Shown piece after piece: positions 55,780 through 64,000 of a stretch of 64,000 bases of DNA. The stretch's first letter is position 1, and the number at the start of each line of letters is the position of its first letter. The notes below the pieces were generated by a model. The model saw only the letters and a program-made list of their open reading frames with translations. It did not search any database and was not told the origin of the DNA. This DNA is from Mongoliibacter ruber (GTDB lineage Bacteria > Bacteroidota > Bacteroidia > Cytophagales > Cyclobacteriaceae), in assembly GCF_003003005.1 (NCBI RefSeq), contig NZ_PVTR01000006.1:124001-188000 (forward strand). Reading direction: 5' to 3'. The position numbers and the translations under genes are program-made.

Positions 55780-56408
55780 ACCAGACCTCCCATTGTAATT
55801 TGGTTAGAAATATGATCTTTCACACGCTGATCATGCGTAACGATAACCAATGCAGCATTGAACTTCTCAGCCTGCTCTTTAAGCAACTTTACCACCGTAG
55901 CGGCATTGGCATCATCTAAGCTTGCAGTCGGTTCATCCGCAAGGATTACCTTTGGGCTGTTGGCAAGTGCCCTAGCGATGGATACCCGCTGAGCTTCCCC
56001 TTCAGAAAGGGTAGTTACTTTTGATTTTTTCTTATCGTAGATGCCTAATTCTTTAAGGATACCATCTATTTTTTCACTTGGTTTTCCAGAGAAAAAATTA
56101 GCCAACTTTAAATTTTCTTCCACCGTCAATGGAGACAAGATATGAGGCTTTTGGAAAATGATACCGATGTTTTTACCCCTAAACTTGTCGAGTTTGGCTC
56201 CCTTCAATGAATAGAGAGAAGTGCCATCTATATGGATTTCTCCATTTAAAGGTTTCAAAAGACCTCCAAGCATATTAAGAACAGTAGTTTTTCCACTGCC
56301 TGACTTCCCGATAATCAGCAATTGCTCCCCAGGAGCAAGATTGATGTCGGGTATATTGAATTTTTGTTTTTCTTGGTAATAAAATTCCAGATTTTTTGCT
56401 TCAAGCAT
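55776..56408 (-). CDS. LolD/MacB-type ABC transporter ATP-binding protein
   Basis: 210 residues. Walker A GKSGSGKTT (about residues 34-42), Q-loop GIIFQKPHIL, signature TLSEGEAQRVSIARALANSP, Walker B VILADEPTASLDD and the switch His in IVTHDQRV. The signature reads LSEGE rather than LSGGE, a mild departure. It powers the permease encoded just downstream, with which it overlaps (55776-55779). Confidence 0.93.
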   Translation of the reverse strand: MLEAKNLEFYYQEKQKFNIPDINLAPGEQLLIIGKSGSGKTTVLNMLGGLLKPLNGEIHIDGTSLYSLKGAKLDKFRGKNIGIIFQKPHILSPLTVEENLKLANFFSGKPSEKIDGILKELGIYDKKKSKVTTLSEGEAQRVSIARALANSPKVILADEPTASLDDANAATVVKLLKEQAEKFNAALVIVTHDQRVKDHISNQITMGGLV

Positions 56409-56410
56409 AT

Positions 56411-57589
56411 CTATTTGGTAATTGGTATGGAGACGTAGAAAGTAGTTCCTTTGCCAGGCTTGCTTTCAAAAGTGATCTCACCTTTTAATACGTCTATACA
56501 TTTTTTTACTATTGACAATCCTAAACCTGAACCTTCGATTATCCCGACATTTTTGGCCCTGAAAAACCTATCGAATAACTGATCGTGCTCTTTTTCCGGT
56601 ATGCCTATTCCATGATCCCGGATCAAACTTTTCAGTACTCCATTTTCTTCATACACTTCAAAATCGACTTCTTGACCATCTTTTGAATACTTGACTGCAT
56701 TGGAAAGCAAATTTTCAAATATCTGATATAAGAGGTCAGTATCAGAAATGATCGTCTTTGGCAATTTACCTTGTTTGAAATTGATTTTCACATCATTTTC
56801 ACTCCCGGCCTTTACCACATCCACAACCTCGGTAAACATGGCCATCAAAAACAATTTGTGAGGCTTGTAATCAATCTTATTGGCATCGGCTTTACCAAAA
56901 AACAAAACTGAGGTCAAAAGACTATTTAAACTTCGGACAGAATTTTCAATTTTATTGGCATGCTTTTCTATTTTGACTCTGAAAGGATGATCTTTTTCTG
57001 CATACTTCTGCAATAATTGGGCGGAACTTAAAATCGAAGTGAGTGGCGTTTTGAAGCCATGGGAAACGTTCAGTACAATTCTTGACTTTAATTCACCGAT
57101 TTCTCTTTCCTTTTCCAACGCTCTTGTCAGTTCTTTGTTTGCTTCAGCCAAATCAGCTGTTCTTTGCTTGACTTTTTCCTCAAGCTCATTGTTCAGCTTT
57201 TGAAGTTCCTTTTCCTTTCTGTCTTTAAATATGGCCAATTCGATCACCATATTCAGTTCCCTAATATTAAAGGGCTTAATTACATAAGCTGAGGGATTAG
57301 TACCAACCACCTTTGACAAGGTCTCAGCATCAGAACTAGCACTTAGGTATACAACTGGGATGTCATATTTTTCATTGATGATTTCAGTGGTTCGAATGCC
57401 ATCAAGTTCTCCGGCTAAATTGATATCCATCATCACTATATCTGCGGTACTTTCTTCCAGTATTTCAAGTGCTCTTTCACCTGAGTCCGAAATCCCTATA
57501 ATTTGATGGTTGTTTTTTTCGAGAGCTTTTTTGAGCAAAAGCGCGGAGACGTGGTCATCTTCAGTGATCAATATCCTTAATGGAAACAT
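56411..57589 (-). CDS. Receiver-histidine kinase fusion
   Basis: 392 residues, no membrane segment. N-terminal receiver domain (acidic pair E10/D11/D12, phospho-acceptor D55 in VMMDINLAGELDG, switch K in VIKPF), a coiled coil (about residues 132-175), then HisKA with NVSHGFKTPLTSILSSA and a HATPase domain (ENLLSNAVKYSKDG, IRDHGIGIPEKEHDQLFDRFF, GSGLGLSIVKKC). The residue after the phospho-His is Gly, not the usual Glu/Asp. It lies 2 bp before the ABC genes and 53 bp after the large sensor kinase, so it may link that kinase to the transporter. Confidence 0.9.
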   Translation of the reverse strand: MFPLRILITEDDHVSALLLKKALEKNNHQIIGISDSGERALEILEESTADIVMMDINLAGELDGIRTTEIINEKYDIPVVYLSASSDAETLSKVVGTNPSAYVIKPFNIRELNMVIELAIFKDRKEKELQKLNNELEEKVKQRTADLAEANKELTRALEKEREIGELKSRIVLNVSHGFKTPLTSILSSAQLLQKYAEKDHPFRVKIEKHANKIENSVRSLNSLLTSVLFFGKADANKIDYKPHKLFLMAMFTEVVDVVKAGSENDVKINFKQGKLPKTIISDTDLLYQIFENLLSNAVKYSKDGQEVDFEVYEENGVLKSLIRDHGIGIPEKEHDQLFDRFFRAKNVGIIEGSGLGLSIVKKCIDVLKGEITFESKPGKGTTFYVSIPITK

Positions 57590-57641
57590 ATATTCAGTAA
57601 ATATGAAGATGCAAATTACTAGATTAATCCAATTTCAAAAA

Positions 57642-60600
57642 TCAATTTGAATAAAGCGGTAACAAAACTGTCACACAGGTACCCTCTCCCTTTTTACTTT
57701 CCACACTAATGTTTCCTTTGAGCAATGAAATCAGGTTCTTAGTGATAACCAAGCCCAATCCCGAACCTTCATATTCACGACCATAGCCTCCACTTTCTTG
57801 TTCAAAGGGTATAAATAGTTTTGTCAGGAAATCTTCACTGATTCCAACGCCCTCATCTTTCACCTGAAAGAACAAGTGCCTGTCATTTTCTTTGATAGTT
57901 ACGGTAATCATACCTTTCTCAGAATATTTTATCGCATTTCCCACCAGGTTATTTACAATCATTTCCAAATACCTTTGGTCAATTGAGGTCTCAAAAGATG
58001 GCGTTTCATACCTGACCCTAAGCAGCAAACCTTTCTTGACAGCTAAGGATTTCAGCGGGACCAAAACCTTGCTTAAGAAGTCATTGATATTGGTTTCTTT
58101 GAAGACCAAATCCATTTTATTGGCCTCTATTTTTGATAAATCCAAGATACTGTTGATGGTCTCCAAAAGTCTTTCTCCTGATTCTCTGATGATCTCCAGT
58201 TGATTGATCAATTCTTCATCATCTTTTCTTTCGATAATGATGTTTTCGGCAGTTCCCATAATCCCGTTCAATGGAGTTCTGATCTCATGACTCATATTAG
58301 CCAAAAAGTTTGTTTTTAACCTACTGGATTCTTCTGCCTTTTCTTTTGCCTCTTTGAGACTTTCTTCATACTCCTTTTTTGTACTGATATCTCTAAAAAC
58401 ACTCAAAAATACCTTTTTCCCTTCTACGCTCGAGTCTAGGTAGGTAATGTAAAACTCAACATCTTTGAGACCTGACTTGAAAGGCATTTTCATATCAGTC
58501 TTGACTACATCACCTCCTGACTCCTTTAACATGTCTAGTAAAAGGACCCTTTGGTCGTAATAGTAATCAGGATCAGTGAAAAAATCAGTCACATTAGGTT
58601 CCGTCACCTCGCTGATATCCAATCCTGACAAAGTGGTCATGGCAGGATTCGCAAAAATAACCTTACCTCCCTCTACCGATATCACCAAACCATCTTGGGA
58701 GCTATTCCATACATTTTTGAACTGATCTTCATTTACTTTAGCTTCTGCGGTCTTTTCATCAATTTTTTTCTTCAATGCGCCCTGCTTTTTCACCTGACTA
58801 AGTAAAGTACTGAGTAAAAATCCAATGCCTAAGAATGTCAACAAAACCACAACCACAAACCAAGATTGAAGGTACATGGGTTTGCGTATAATGAATCTTT
58901 CCGAGCTTACTACTTCGGACATATCCAGACCCCGAAGTCCAGCTTTGAGGTGCAGCTGATACTCTCCCGGCGGAAGGTTATTGAAGTATAGTGTATTATC
59001 TATAGGGTTGATCAATTCGACCCAATCCTCATCATATCCCTCCAGCTTGTAGGAAACCACAAGGTCCGAAACCTGTAAGAAAGAAATGGCATCATAGTCT
59101 ATACGTATCGAATTCTCTGAATAGGGAATATCATCGAGTTTAAATCTTTTGCCAGGAGAATTGATGAGGTTGATTCCACCCATGCTCACAAAAGGTTTGA
59201 AATCCCACCTCAGATCATCATCTGGCTGATAGATGGAAAGTCCTCTTTGAGTCCCAATGTAGATTTTCCCATCTGTACCCTCCTTGAATGCACCACGATT
59301 TATTTCAGTCCCTGAGAGCCCATTTCTTTCATCAAAATTCCGTAGGATTTCCCCATTGTACTTATATACCCCTCTATCGGTGCCTATCCAAATATTGCCT
59401 CGGGAATCTTTGAGTAATGCATAAACAGGTCGATTAATACGTAATCCGTTGATTTGAAAAAAGTCAAACTCCCCATTTTTCCATAATTTCAAACCCTCCT
59501 CAGTACCGAAAAGCACAGAATCCCCCAGGTCCAAAAAGTCGAAACCAACCACAGTCAGCATATCTTTATCCTCATAAAGGCCATCTTTGAGGACATTACT
59601 TCCACCTTGCATATAGACCATACGCCCGTCAGAGAGCTTGTTGACTTTTCTGAAAAACGCCTCTTGTTGATCCAATTTATCCAAAAACAACTGGGTGATA
59701 TCATTGTCAAAATGACTGTCAGCCTGATTGTAAATGGATGAAAGGTAAACACGGTCCCTACTGACCACAAATAAGGAGTCCCCTATGGCTGACACCGCTG
59801 TTACAAATTTCTCAAAAGGACTTGGTGTAAAATTCAGGTCATTGGTCTTGGGGTTATACCTACCCAAACCCTCCAGATTGGATGAAAACCATATAATACC
59901 ATTTTTATCTCTGGAAAAATTGGTGATTCTATTTCTTGGCTGTCCACGCAACTTTTGGTCTTCCACGACAGTACTTACATTTCCTTCTGAAAAAATCTGT
60001 AAGCCATTATTGAATCCAAGTAAAAAAACTCCCGGCTCTAATTCATTTATAGCTGTCACTTCATCATCTAGCAATGGGTTGAATTTAAAATTCTGAAACC
60101 TCAATGATTTGATATTCAACACACCCCTATGAGACCCCAACCAGAGAATATCTTGCCTATCGACATAGGCGTAATAGATATTATACGATTTCAATTCATC
60201 AAAAGCATCTATTTCTACAATACTCTCTTTGTCCAGATCGAGTTTATAAAGATGTGAATTATAGTGAAAAAACACGATACCTTCAACGACTTGCAAACCA
60301 CTATAATCTATCAGACTATAAATATTCCTCACAAAGCCAGAATGATGGATTTTTTCGGGTTGATCGATCTCTTTACCTGAAGCGAGGTAATCTTTTCCCA
60401 AGAAAAAAAACAATTCCCTACTCGCATCATATTCGATATGGCTGACAGGAGCTGGTAAGTCTATCCCTTTGAAGTCGAAATCGGACAGGCCATTTTCATC
60501 AAGAACGACAGCCTTATTTCTAAAAAGCAATAAAAATGAATCCTCCTTTCTCAAAACTGACTGAAATGCACCTAACTCATTGTGGGGAAGACTGTAATAG

Positions 60601-61073
60601 GACCACTGCTTATTTTTAAAAACTGACAACGTCGTATCGGACTGTAAAAAAACACATAAATGGTTGCCCTCTCCCACTGTCAGCAATTTGTGTTGAATTT
60701 GAGAATTAGAGGCCAAGAGCTCTTCAGGAAACTCATATTCCCTCCACTCAAAGTAATCCCATAAAAAGGCTTTAATAGGCCCAAATTGATTATAAACCCA
60801 TATTTTACCATCACCATCCTTAAGCAAACCTACTTTAAATGAAAGTTGGTTTGCAATAGTTTCAGGAAGTGTATGAGTAGAAAAACCATCTGAAAAAAAC
60901 ACCCCTTGAGCGGTATTAAACCACATTTTTCCTGTATCATCCTGTACAATTTCAAAAACATTATCCGTAGGAAGTTCAAGGCCTCTGATAAATCTATTGA
61001 ACTGAAAGACCTGAGCAAAGGCAAGCTGAAAAATCAGGAAATTGAGAATAAGGAGTAATAAACTTTTTTTCAT
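57642..61073 (-). CDS. Two-component regulator propeller sensor kinase with PAS domain
   Basis: 1143 residues. Signal peptide (LLLLILNFLIFQLAFAQ), then about 14 propeller repeats (QDDTGKMWFNTAQGVFFSDG, DSRGNIWIGTDRGVYKYNG and similar), a Y_Y_Y domain (about 630-720), one membrane helix (SWFVVVVLLTFLGIGFLLSTLL, about 735), a PAS domain (about 775-885), HisKA with FLANMSHEIRTPLNGIMG and HATPase (NNLVGNAIKYSEKG, DEGVGISEDF, GSGLGLVITKNL). It lacks the receiver and AraC domains of classical hybrid systems, so its phosphate must go to a separate regulator; the neighbouring receiver-kinase fusion is the prime candidate. In Bacteroidota, propellers often sense glycans. Confidence 0.93.
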   Translation of the reverse strand: MKKSLLLLILNFLIFQLAFAQVFQFNRFIRGLELPTDNVFEIVQDDTGKMWFNTAQGVFFSDGFSTHTLPETIANQLSFKVGLLKDGDGKIWVYNQFGPIKAFLWDYFEWREYEFPEELLASNSQIQHKLLTVGEGNHLCVFLQSDTTLSVFKNKQWSYYSLPHNELGAFQSVLRKEDSFLLLFRNKAVVLDENGLSDFDFKGIDLPAPVSHIEYDASRELFFFLGKDYLASGKEIDQPEKIHHSGFVRNIYSLIDYSGLQVVEGIVFFHYNSHLYKLDLDKESIVEIDAFDELKSYNIYYAYVDRQDILWLGSHRGVLNIKSLRFQNFKFNPLLDDEVTAINELEPGVFLLGFNNGLQIFSEGNVSTVVEDQKLRGQPRNRITNFSRDKNGIIWFSSNLEGLGRYNPKTNDLNFTPSPFEKFVTAVSAIGDSLFVVSRDRVYLSSIYNQADSHFDNDITQLFLDKLDQQEAFFRKVNKLSDGRMVYMQGGSNVLKDGLYEDKDMLTVVGFDFLDLGDSVLFGTEEGLKLWKNGEFDFFQINGLRINRPVYALLKDSRGNIWIGTDRGVYKYNGEILRNFDERNGLSGTEINRGAFKEGTDGKIYIGTQRGLSIYQPDDDLRWDFKPFVSMGGINLINSPGKRFKLDDIPYSENSIRIDYDAISFLQVSDLVVSYKLEGYDEDWVELINPIDNTLYFNNLPPGEYQLHLKAGLRGLDMSEVVSSERFIIRKPMYLQSWFVVVVLLTFLGIGFLLSTLLSQVKKQGALKKKIDEKTAEAKVNEDQFKNVWNSSQDGLVISVEGGKVIFANPAMTTLSGLDISEVTEPNVTDFFTDPDYYYDQRVLLLDMLKESGGDVVKTDMKMPFKSGLKDVEFYITYLDSSVEGKKVFLSVFRDISTKKEYEESLKEAKEKAEESSRLKTNFLANMSHEIRTPLNGIMGTAENIIIERKDDEELINQLEIIRESGERLLETINSILDLSKIEANKMDLVFKETNINDFLSKVLVPLKSLAVKKGLLLRVRYETPSFETSIDQRYLEMIVNNLVGNAIKYSEKGMITVTIKENDRHLFFQVKDEGVGISEDFLTKLFIPFEQESGGYGREYEGSGLGLVITKNLISLLKGNISVESKKGEGTCVTVLLPLYSN

Positions 61074-61149
61074 AAGTGCTTCAAATGCCGTCTAAAATAG
61101 AAAAAGATACGCACACTGTAAATTAATTAGATATTGTTTCGCTTTTCTT

Positions 61150-61179
61150 TTTGTCAACGGGCTTAATCTTTTATTTTTG
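61150..61179 (+). promoter_or_regulatory. Bacteroidota-type promoter of sucD
   Basis: TTTG at 61150-61153, 18 bases, then TATTTTTG at 61172-61179, matching the phylum's -33/-7 consensus. The expected transcription start (about 61186) lies upstream of ATG 61202, which rules out the longer reading frame starting at 61151. Confidence 0.65.
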
Positions 61180-61201
61180 TCCAAACTTAAAAAATCAAAA
61201 C

Positions 61202-62083
61202 ATGAGTGTTTTAGTAAATAAGGATTCAAAAGTAATTGTGCAGGGCTTTACAGGCTCTGAAGGTTCATTCCATGCACAGCAAATGATAGAATACGGTACC
61301 AATGTGGTAGGTGGTGTTACACCGGGAAAAGGTGGCAGTACCCATCTTGAAAAGCCGGTTTTCAATTCTGTGGAAGAAGCAGTGGAAAAAACAGGTGCCA
61401 ACACATCAATTATTTTTGTTCCACCGGCATTTGCAGCCGACGCCATTATGGAAGCAGCTGATGCAGGCATAAAAGTGATTATCGCTATTACGGAAGGTAT
61501 TCCGGTTGCCGACATGATGAAGGCAAAACCATATATCAAAGAAAGAGGTGCTACCCTTGTTGGTCCAAACTGTCCAGGTGTCATCACCCCAGGAGAGGCC
61601 AAAGTAGGTATCATGCCAGGATTTGTATTCAAGCCAGGTAGAGTGGGTATTGTGTCCAAATCAGGAACCTTGACCTATGAAGCAGCTGATCAAATTGCAA
61701 AGGCAGGCTTAGGTGTATCTACTGCTATCGGTATCGGCGGTGATCCAATCATCGGAAGCTCTACCAAAGACGCAGTAAAACTTTTGATGGAAGATCCAGA
61801 GACTGATGCAATTGTCATGATTGGTGAGATCGGTGGTAACTATGAGGCAGATGCTGCCAAGTGGATCAGAGAAAATGGCAACAAAAAGCCAGTTGTAGGC
61901 TTTATCGCTGGACAGACTGCACCTCCGGGACGTAGAATGGGTCATGCTGGTGCCATCATTGGCGGTGCTGATGATACTGCTGCAGCTAAGATGCGCATCA
62001 TGGCCGAAAACGGTATTCACGTAGCTGAATCACCTGCAGAAATCGGAGCTGTAATGGCTAGGGTTCTGGGTGTAGATGCCTAA
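61202..62083 (+). CDS. sucD: Succinyl-CoA synthetase (ADP/GDP-forming), alpha subunit
   Basis: 293 residues from ATG at 61202. CoA-binding N-terminal Rossmann domain ([34 protein letters not shown]), [18 protein letters not shown], and the phosphohistidine H248 in [13 protein letters not shown]. It makes succinate and ATP/GTP from succinyl-CoA in the TCA cycle as part of an alpha-beta complex. The beta subunit gene sucC is not in the window, so the two are unlinked, as seen in several Bacteroidota. A heptamer repeat and a terminator follow. Confidence 0.97.
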   Translation: MSVLVNKDSKVIVQGFTGSEGSFHAQQMIEYGTNVVGGVTPGKGGSTHLEKPVFNSVEEAVEKTGANTSIIFVPPAFAADAIMEAADAGIKVIIAITEGIPVADMMKAKPYIKERGATLVGPNCPGVITPGEAKVGIMPGFVFKPGRVGIVSKSGTLTYEAADQIAKAGLGVSTAIGIGGDPIIGSSTKDAVKLLMEDPETDAIVMIGEIGGNYEADAAKWIRENGNKKPVVGFIAGQTAPPGRRMGHAGAIIGGADDTAAAKMRIMAENGIHVAESPAEIGAVMARVLGVDA

Positions 62084-62095
62084 GAGAAAGAAAAA

Positions 62096-62165
62096 TAGTT
62101 AATAGTTAATAGTTAATAGTTAATAGTTAATAGTTAATAGTTAATAGTTAATAGTTAATAGTTAA
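62096..62165. repeat. Ten tandem copies of the heptamer TAGTTAA
   Basis: A perfect short tandem repeat, 10 units of 7 bp in 70 bp, starting 13 bases past the sucD stop and ending just before the terminator. It is non-coding (stop codons in the repeat). Length variation between strains is expected by slippage. Confidence 0.95.
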
Positions 62166-62170
62166 TTAGT

Positions 62171-62207
62171 AAAAAAACCGTCAAGAATATGTTCTTGGCG
62201 GTTTTTT
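62171..62207 (+). terminator. Terminator after sucD and the heptamer repeat
   Basis: Stem ACCGTCAAGAA/TTCTTGGCGGT (one G-U pair) with a 4-base loop and flanking A and T runs. Confidence 0.85.
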
Positions 62208-62290
62208 CATGTGATTATGTTAAATCCTTTGTCTGATTTGAATTACAAAGCTTATTACCAAATATATTTTTTTGCTATTTTTACATAAAA

Positions 62291-62539
62291 ATGCCTGAAA
62301 TAAGCAGATTCTATGGAATAATTATTTACATGTTTGCCAAAGACCATAATCCTCCTCATTTTCATGCAAAGTACTGAGAACATAAAGGTATTTTTAATAT
62401 CAAAACAGGAGAACTGATGGAAGGCGAACTACCAAAGAAAGCTCTACGTTTAGTTGAAGACTGGATAGAATTAAACAGGCAAGAATTGATGGAAAACTGG
62501 AAAACTGGAAAACTGCCCAAACGGATTTTCCTGAGTTAA
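62291..62539 (+). pseudogene. DUF4160 gene interrupted by a premature stop
   Basis: 82 codons read as a full DUF4160 protein: MPEISRFYGIIIYMFAKDHN, then PPHFHAKY, a TGA stop at 62375-62377 (codon 29), then EHKGIFNIKTGELMEGELPKK and ALRLVEDWIELNRQELMENW to TAA. Family members usually have Gly or another residue at the stop site (HAEYGEYKA-like), so one substitution (GGA or similar to TGA) explains it. Near the 3' end GGAAAACT is repeated three times. It is followed by a DUF2442 gene, its usual partner. Confidence 0.82.
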
Positions 62540-62573
62540 AAAAAATTAATCCTTTACAGTAAAAAAACTAACA

Positions 62574-62849
62574 ATGCACGCCATAAAAGAAATAATACAT
62601 ATTGAGCCTTTCAAATTAACATTGAAATTTGAATCTGGGGAAATCAGAAAAGTTGATCTTCGAGACAAATTAATGGAGTGGGGAAAAAATCCCGACTCAA
62701 AATTTGCGGAACTAAAAGACCCTAACTGTTTCCTGAAAGTAAAACTTGACTTGGAATTTGAAACATTGGTTTGGGACAATGGTATAGATCTTTGCCCTGA
62801 TGTCCTATATCACATAAGCGAAGAAAAGAAAGATAAAAGTGTCGCTTAG
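62574..62849 (+). CDS. DUF2442-family protein
   Basis: 91 residues: IKEIIHIEPFKLTLKFESGEIRKVDLRDKLMEWGK...FLKVKLDLEFETLVWDNGIDLCPDVLYHIS. This is the DUF2442 pattern of a small beta-rich protein. DUF4160 and DUF2442 genes are found side by side in many bacteria and have been suspected to form toxin-antitoxin-like pairs. Here the partner is broken by a stop codon while this gene is intact. It starts 34 bp after the pseudogene. Confidence 0.85.
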   Translation: MHAIKEIIHIEPFKLTLKFESGEIRKVDLRDKLMEWGKNPDSKFAELKDPNCFLKVKLDLEFETLVWDNGIDLCPDVLYHISEEKKDKSVA

Positions 62850-62983
62850 CATTAAACTTTTACAAAGTTCCACTAATTCTACATATGCAAGCAAAAGTGT
62901 AAAGAACAATAACCTGTCAGGTTTAAACTTTTTTAACTCACAACTCCTTCTTCAAAACCGTATTTTTCGGAAAAATTCATAAC

Positions 62984-63868
62984 ATGAAATGTTTTTCAAT
63001 GCTTCTTTTCCTAGTGTTGTATTCATTTGTATCACTGGGGCAAAATAACATTATTATTGGCCAAGTAATAGATGCAGACTCTGGTGAACCACTGAGCTTT
63101 AGCAGTGTAGGTTGGGTCAATCAAAATAAAGGCACTGTATCCGATCAAGTTGGGAAATTTAGACTGGAAACGTTAACCGAGCATCAAGATCAAATATTAA
63201 GGATTTCTAAAATGGGGTATAAAACCTTAAACTTTTCGCTGGAAGAAATCCTGAAAAACTGCAGTTTAAGAGAATGCCCTATGGTGTTTGAGTTGTCTCA
63301 AACCGCCACAGAATTACCTGAATTCACTTTGGAAGCTGAGGGAGATTTTAAGAATGTAGTTTGGGGAAAGGCAAATAGAAAATCGATTTTTGGCCTGACT
63401 TATAACCCAAAAGATAGAAAACCCGAAGAAAATCTAGGTAGGGAAATCGGCCTTCAAATAGACACCAAAGGAAAAAAAATCAAACTAGAGCAGGTGAAAA
63501 TTACTCTTTCATCATTACAGTTTGAAAAATCTACCTTTCGGGTAAATATTTATACCGAAACAGGCGAGAATGAATTCGTGGCTATGCCCCAGAATAGGGA
63601 AATTTTTTGGCAATTAGAAAGGAAAAATACTGGTGATTTCATGCTAGATCTAAGCGAATTCAACATATTATTGAAAGGAAAACACCTCATCGGTATCGAG
63701 TGGGTCAGGTATGAAAAAATGTATGGAAGCGGAATCATTTCTATGACTACAGGATATCCATTTGGAAAGTCGTTCTTAAAAAATTCAAGTCAAAATCAGT
63801 GGGAAATTATAAAAGGAGCGCCATCAATTGAAGTAGATGGCGCTGTAGTACAATTGGAATCCAATTGA
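62984..63868 (+). CDS. Secreted CarboxypepD_reg-like domain protein
   Basis: 294 residues with a signal peptide (MKCFSMLLFLVLYSFVSLGQ). An N-terminal CarboxypepD_reg-like beta-sandwich (IIIGQVIDADSGEPLSFSSVGWVNQNKGTVSDQVGKFRLE, about 22-95) is followed by a less defined beta-rich region (VKITLSSLQFEKSTFRVNIYTETGENEF). There is no TonB-receptor barrel, so it is a stand-alone surface or periplasmic protein. Function unknown; its neighbours give no clue. Confidence 0.78.
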   Translation: MKCFSMLLFLVLYSFVSLGQNNIIIGQVIDADSGEPLSFSSVGWVNQNKGTVSDQVGKFRLETLTEHQDQILRISKMGYKTLNFSLEEILKNCSLRECPMVFELSQTATELPEFTLEAEGDFKNVVWGKANRKSIFGLTYNPKDRKPEENLGREIGLQIDTKGKKIKLEQVKITLSSLQFEKSTFRVNIYTETGENEFVAMPQNREIFWQLERKNTGDFMLDLSEFNILLKGKHLIGIEWVRYEKMYGSGIISMTTGYPFGKSFLKNSSQNQWEIIKGAPSIEVDGAVVQLESN

Positions 63869-63903
63869 TATTTAAACTGATGGTTTTGACCTTTATCTGG
63901 CTT

Positions 63904-64000
63904 TTATTCTTCCTCTACTTTATCCAAACCATGTTTTTGCTCAAACTGGTTTCTTTTTATTTCAAACCTTTCAATTTCCGTATTGACAAGATCAAGAGAT
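63904..64000 (-). CDS. C-terminal end of an unidentified gene (runs off the window)
   Basis: Thirty-one codons and a TAA stop at 63904-63906: SLDLVNTEIERFEIK followed by RNQFEQKHGLDKVEEE. It is charged and helical, as in small antitoxin-like or cytosolic proteins. A hydrophobic frame on the plus strand in the same place is more likely its shadow. Not enough is visible to name it. Confidence 0.45.
   Translation of the reverse strand, partial: SLDLVNTEIERFEIKRNQFEQKHGLDKVEEE

Noticed and set aside
62375-62377. Selenocysteine or other UGA recoding in the DUF4160 frame
   Set aside because: No selenoprotein is known in this family and no recoding hairpin was recognised; a nonsense mutation or sequencing error is simpler.
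63878-64000. Plus-strand hydrophobic frame at the right edge
   Set aside because: The minus-strand frame in the same place has a clean charged helical translation with a stop codon and is the better candidate; neither is complete.

Overview
This looks like a chromosomal segment of a Bacteroidota bacterium, probably order Cytophagales and close to the Cyclobacteriaceae (Algoriphagus/Belliella/Cyclobacterium type). The reasons are TAnnTTTG-type promoters, almost no Shine-Dalgarno sequences, many lipoproteins and TonB/beta-barrel proteins, DUF4421 and DUF6268 proteins, a 'two-component regulator propeller' sensor, a monomeric NADP isocitrate dehydrogenase, a B12-dependent methylmalonyl-CoA mutase and a thioredoxin-reductase-like ferredoxin-NADP reductase. 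The assignment rests on gene content only.

Layout. 1-6.7 kb: a sugar-oxidation cluster with a Gfo/Idh/MocA oxidoreductase (cut by the window edge), an NHS-family permease, two exported TIM-barrel isomerase-like proteins, and a GMC dehydrogenase with its Tat-exported small subunit; it resembles glucoside 3-dehydrogenase / 3-keto-sugar loci. 6.9-7.5 kb: a four-helix-bundle membrane sensor stub. 8.0-9.2 kb: a tRNA array (Lys, Pro, Arg, Lys) mixed with broken tRNA copies and about 90-bp tandem repeats that each carry the 3' end of tRNA-Lys. 9.3-22.3 kb: core genes (gap, monomeric icd, omega-amidase, def, yqgF, hemerythrin-like protein, S41 protease, M1 peptidase). 22.4-25.1 kb: TonB receptor and a lipoprotein. 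25.2-26.0 kb: a second tRNA locus with two tRNA-Val genes, four decaying tRNA-Val copies and a small GIY-YIG nuclease gene joined directly to one of them. 26.1-33.8 kb: ALDH7, DUF4421, aminotransferase, MarR, ferredoxin reductase and ferredoxin. 34-41.7 kb: a two-component system with a barrel protein and a proline-rich secreted protein, a CPA2 antiporter and a DAGK-DUF389 fusion. 41.8-50.4 kb: methylmalonyl-CoA mutase subunits, a split 5'-nucleotidase, dnaA, a DUF3298 lipoprotein and meaB. 50.5-54.1 kb: HemJ-like protein, SCO protein, cytochrome c, class IV aminotransferase. 54.1-61.1 kb: FtsX/LolD-type transporter with a DUF3299 protein and two large sensor kinases. 61.2-64 kb: sucD with a heptamer repeat, a DUF4160 pseudogene beside an intact DUF2442 gene, and a CarboxypepD_reg-like protein.

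Most of the window is ordinary vertically inherited chromosome. The unusual material lies in the two tRNA loci. tRNA genes there have been duplicated and then broken by short palindromes of the type CCCGAWAGCTWTCGGG and by stem-loops with TCCCGAT/ATCGGGA arms. The D arm, the anticodon arm and the T loop are the recurrent sites. At the tRNA-Val locus a GIY-YIG nuclease gene ends exactly where the body of a tRNA-Val remnant begins. I propose, as inference, that these are parts of a tRNA-targeting mobile element or homing-endonuclease-like system. No database search was possible, so product names rest on motif recognition.
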